Below, in pieces: positions 26,266 through 26,564 of a DNA stretch of 26,564 nucleotides. Both the position numbers and the translations under genes were made by a program. Source of the stretch: Methanobacteriota archaeon (GTDB taxonomy: Archaea; Halobacteriota; Syntropharchaeia; JACQPP01); NCBI GenBank assembly GCA_016207465.1, contig JACQPP010000126.1:1-26564 (forward strand). Reading direction: 5' to 3'. Position 1 is the first letter of the stretch; each line of letters opens with the position of its first letter. The notes under the pieces are model-generated. The model was not told the origin of the DNA. It saw only the letters and a program-made list of their open reading frames with translations, and made no database searches.

Positions 26266-26564
26266 ATGCCCGACCTCACCCTCACCCGGAAGGAGCTGGC
26301 GAGCCTCATCCGCGACGGCCTCCTCCCCGCACACTGCCCCGGGTGCGCCGCCCCGCTGAACCTGCGCCTCGGGGGGGACTTCGCCCCCCTCGCCTCCGGG
26401 AAGCCCGCGGGCCCAGGCGAGGCCGCGGGGACCGGGGAGAAGAGTGACGATGTGACCCGCTGCGTCTCCTGCAAGAAGCCCATCAGCGAATACGCCTTCG
26501 CGGTGCGGAAGGGACTCTGCACCAACTGCTGGGGCATCATGGGAGGGACGGCGGCCCCGAAGAG
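26266..26564 (+). CDS. Zinc-ribbon protein, cut off by the window end
   Basis: The frame is open from ATG 26266 to the window edge (99 complete codons). The protein has a CPGC knuckle (Cys24, Cys27), a Pro/Gly/Ala-rich linker, and then a zinc ribbon with CVSC (Cys66, Cys69) and CTNC (Cys85, Cys88). The pattern suggests a DNA-, RNA- or protein-binding zinc protein. The C-terminus is missing, so the full domain set is not visible. It has its own TATA box, 30-39 bases upstream. Confidence 0.7.
   Translation, partial: MPDLTLTRKELASLIRDGLLPAHCPGCAAPLNLRLGGDFAPLASGKPAGPGEAAGTGEKSDDVTRCVSCKKPISEYAFAVRKGLCTNCWGIMGGTAAPK

Noticed and set aside
1..26564. CRISPR array, transposase, integrase or prophage genes
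   Set aside because: No regularly spaced direct repeats and no such protein motifs were seen on either strand.

Overview
This is a very GC-rich archaeal chromosome segment. The archaeal markers are a PDCD5-L39e-L31e-eIF6 ribosomal cluster, a two-domain CDC48 ATPase with Hsp20, an RPA gene paired with its RPA-associated partner, an archaeal-type short triosephosphate isomerase, a DUF835 membrane protein, KaiC/RAD55-like ATPases, TATA-box promoters with very short leaders, and an initiator tRNA with an A1:U72 pair. The mix of DUF835, RAD55-like ATPases and acyl-CoA/MaoC genes would suit a Euryarchaeote, possibly Thermoplasmatota, but that placement is inference.

Layout. 1-1630: ribosomal/eIF6 operon. 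1631-1784: four perfect tri-loop hairpins. 1785-3389: alpha/beta hydrolase and an SDR whose catalytic Tyr is His; a bidirectional terminator separates the SDR from a small minus-strand gene. 3722-7141: heat-shock operon (HSR1-like repressor, CDC48, Hsp20) behind a TATA box and a palindrome matching the described HSR1 operator. 7186-8537: CBS-membrane protein and a secreted/anchored partner. 8594-8668: initiator tRNA-Met. 8670-9666 (minus): eight-cysteine zinc protein and HAD phosphatase. 9728-12865: two half-length MaoC proteins that together resemble one mesaconyl-CoA hydratase, an acyl-CoA dehydrogenase between them, and a malyl-CoA-lyase-type CitE protein. 12936-14927: degenerate KaiC-like protein, a three-branched inverted repeat, 6-phospho-3-hexuloisomerase and a VOC protein. 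14941-16461: HTH regulator divergent from a secreted Bacillus-type lipase. 16559-18321: DUF835 sensor-like protein and a third MaoC. 18324-22278 (minus): small protein, HerA-like ATPase, aspartate-semialdehyde dehydrogenase, aminotransferase and KaiC-like ATPase. 22375-23428: chorismate-mutase-like protein and TIM. 23480-25373 (minus): RPA and RPA-associated protein. 25522-26564: small zinc proteins and a secreted protein with a C-terminal anchor.

Two things stand out. The first is the split mesaconyl-CoA hydratase / acyl-CoA dehydrogenase / malyl-CoA lyase cluster, which reads as a route from a methylsuccinyl-CoA-like substrate to glyoxylate plus propionyl-CoA. The second is a scattered set of short palindromes, several with a TTC or GAA loop. 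They occur between genes and also, in frame, inside at least two and probably three coding genes (HAD phosphatase, RPA-associated protein, MaoC N-terminus), which suggests a mobile palindromic element tolerated in proteins.

I saw no CRISPR array, transposase, integrase or rRNA. Long open frames antisense to the real genes are a product of the base composition.
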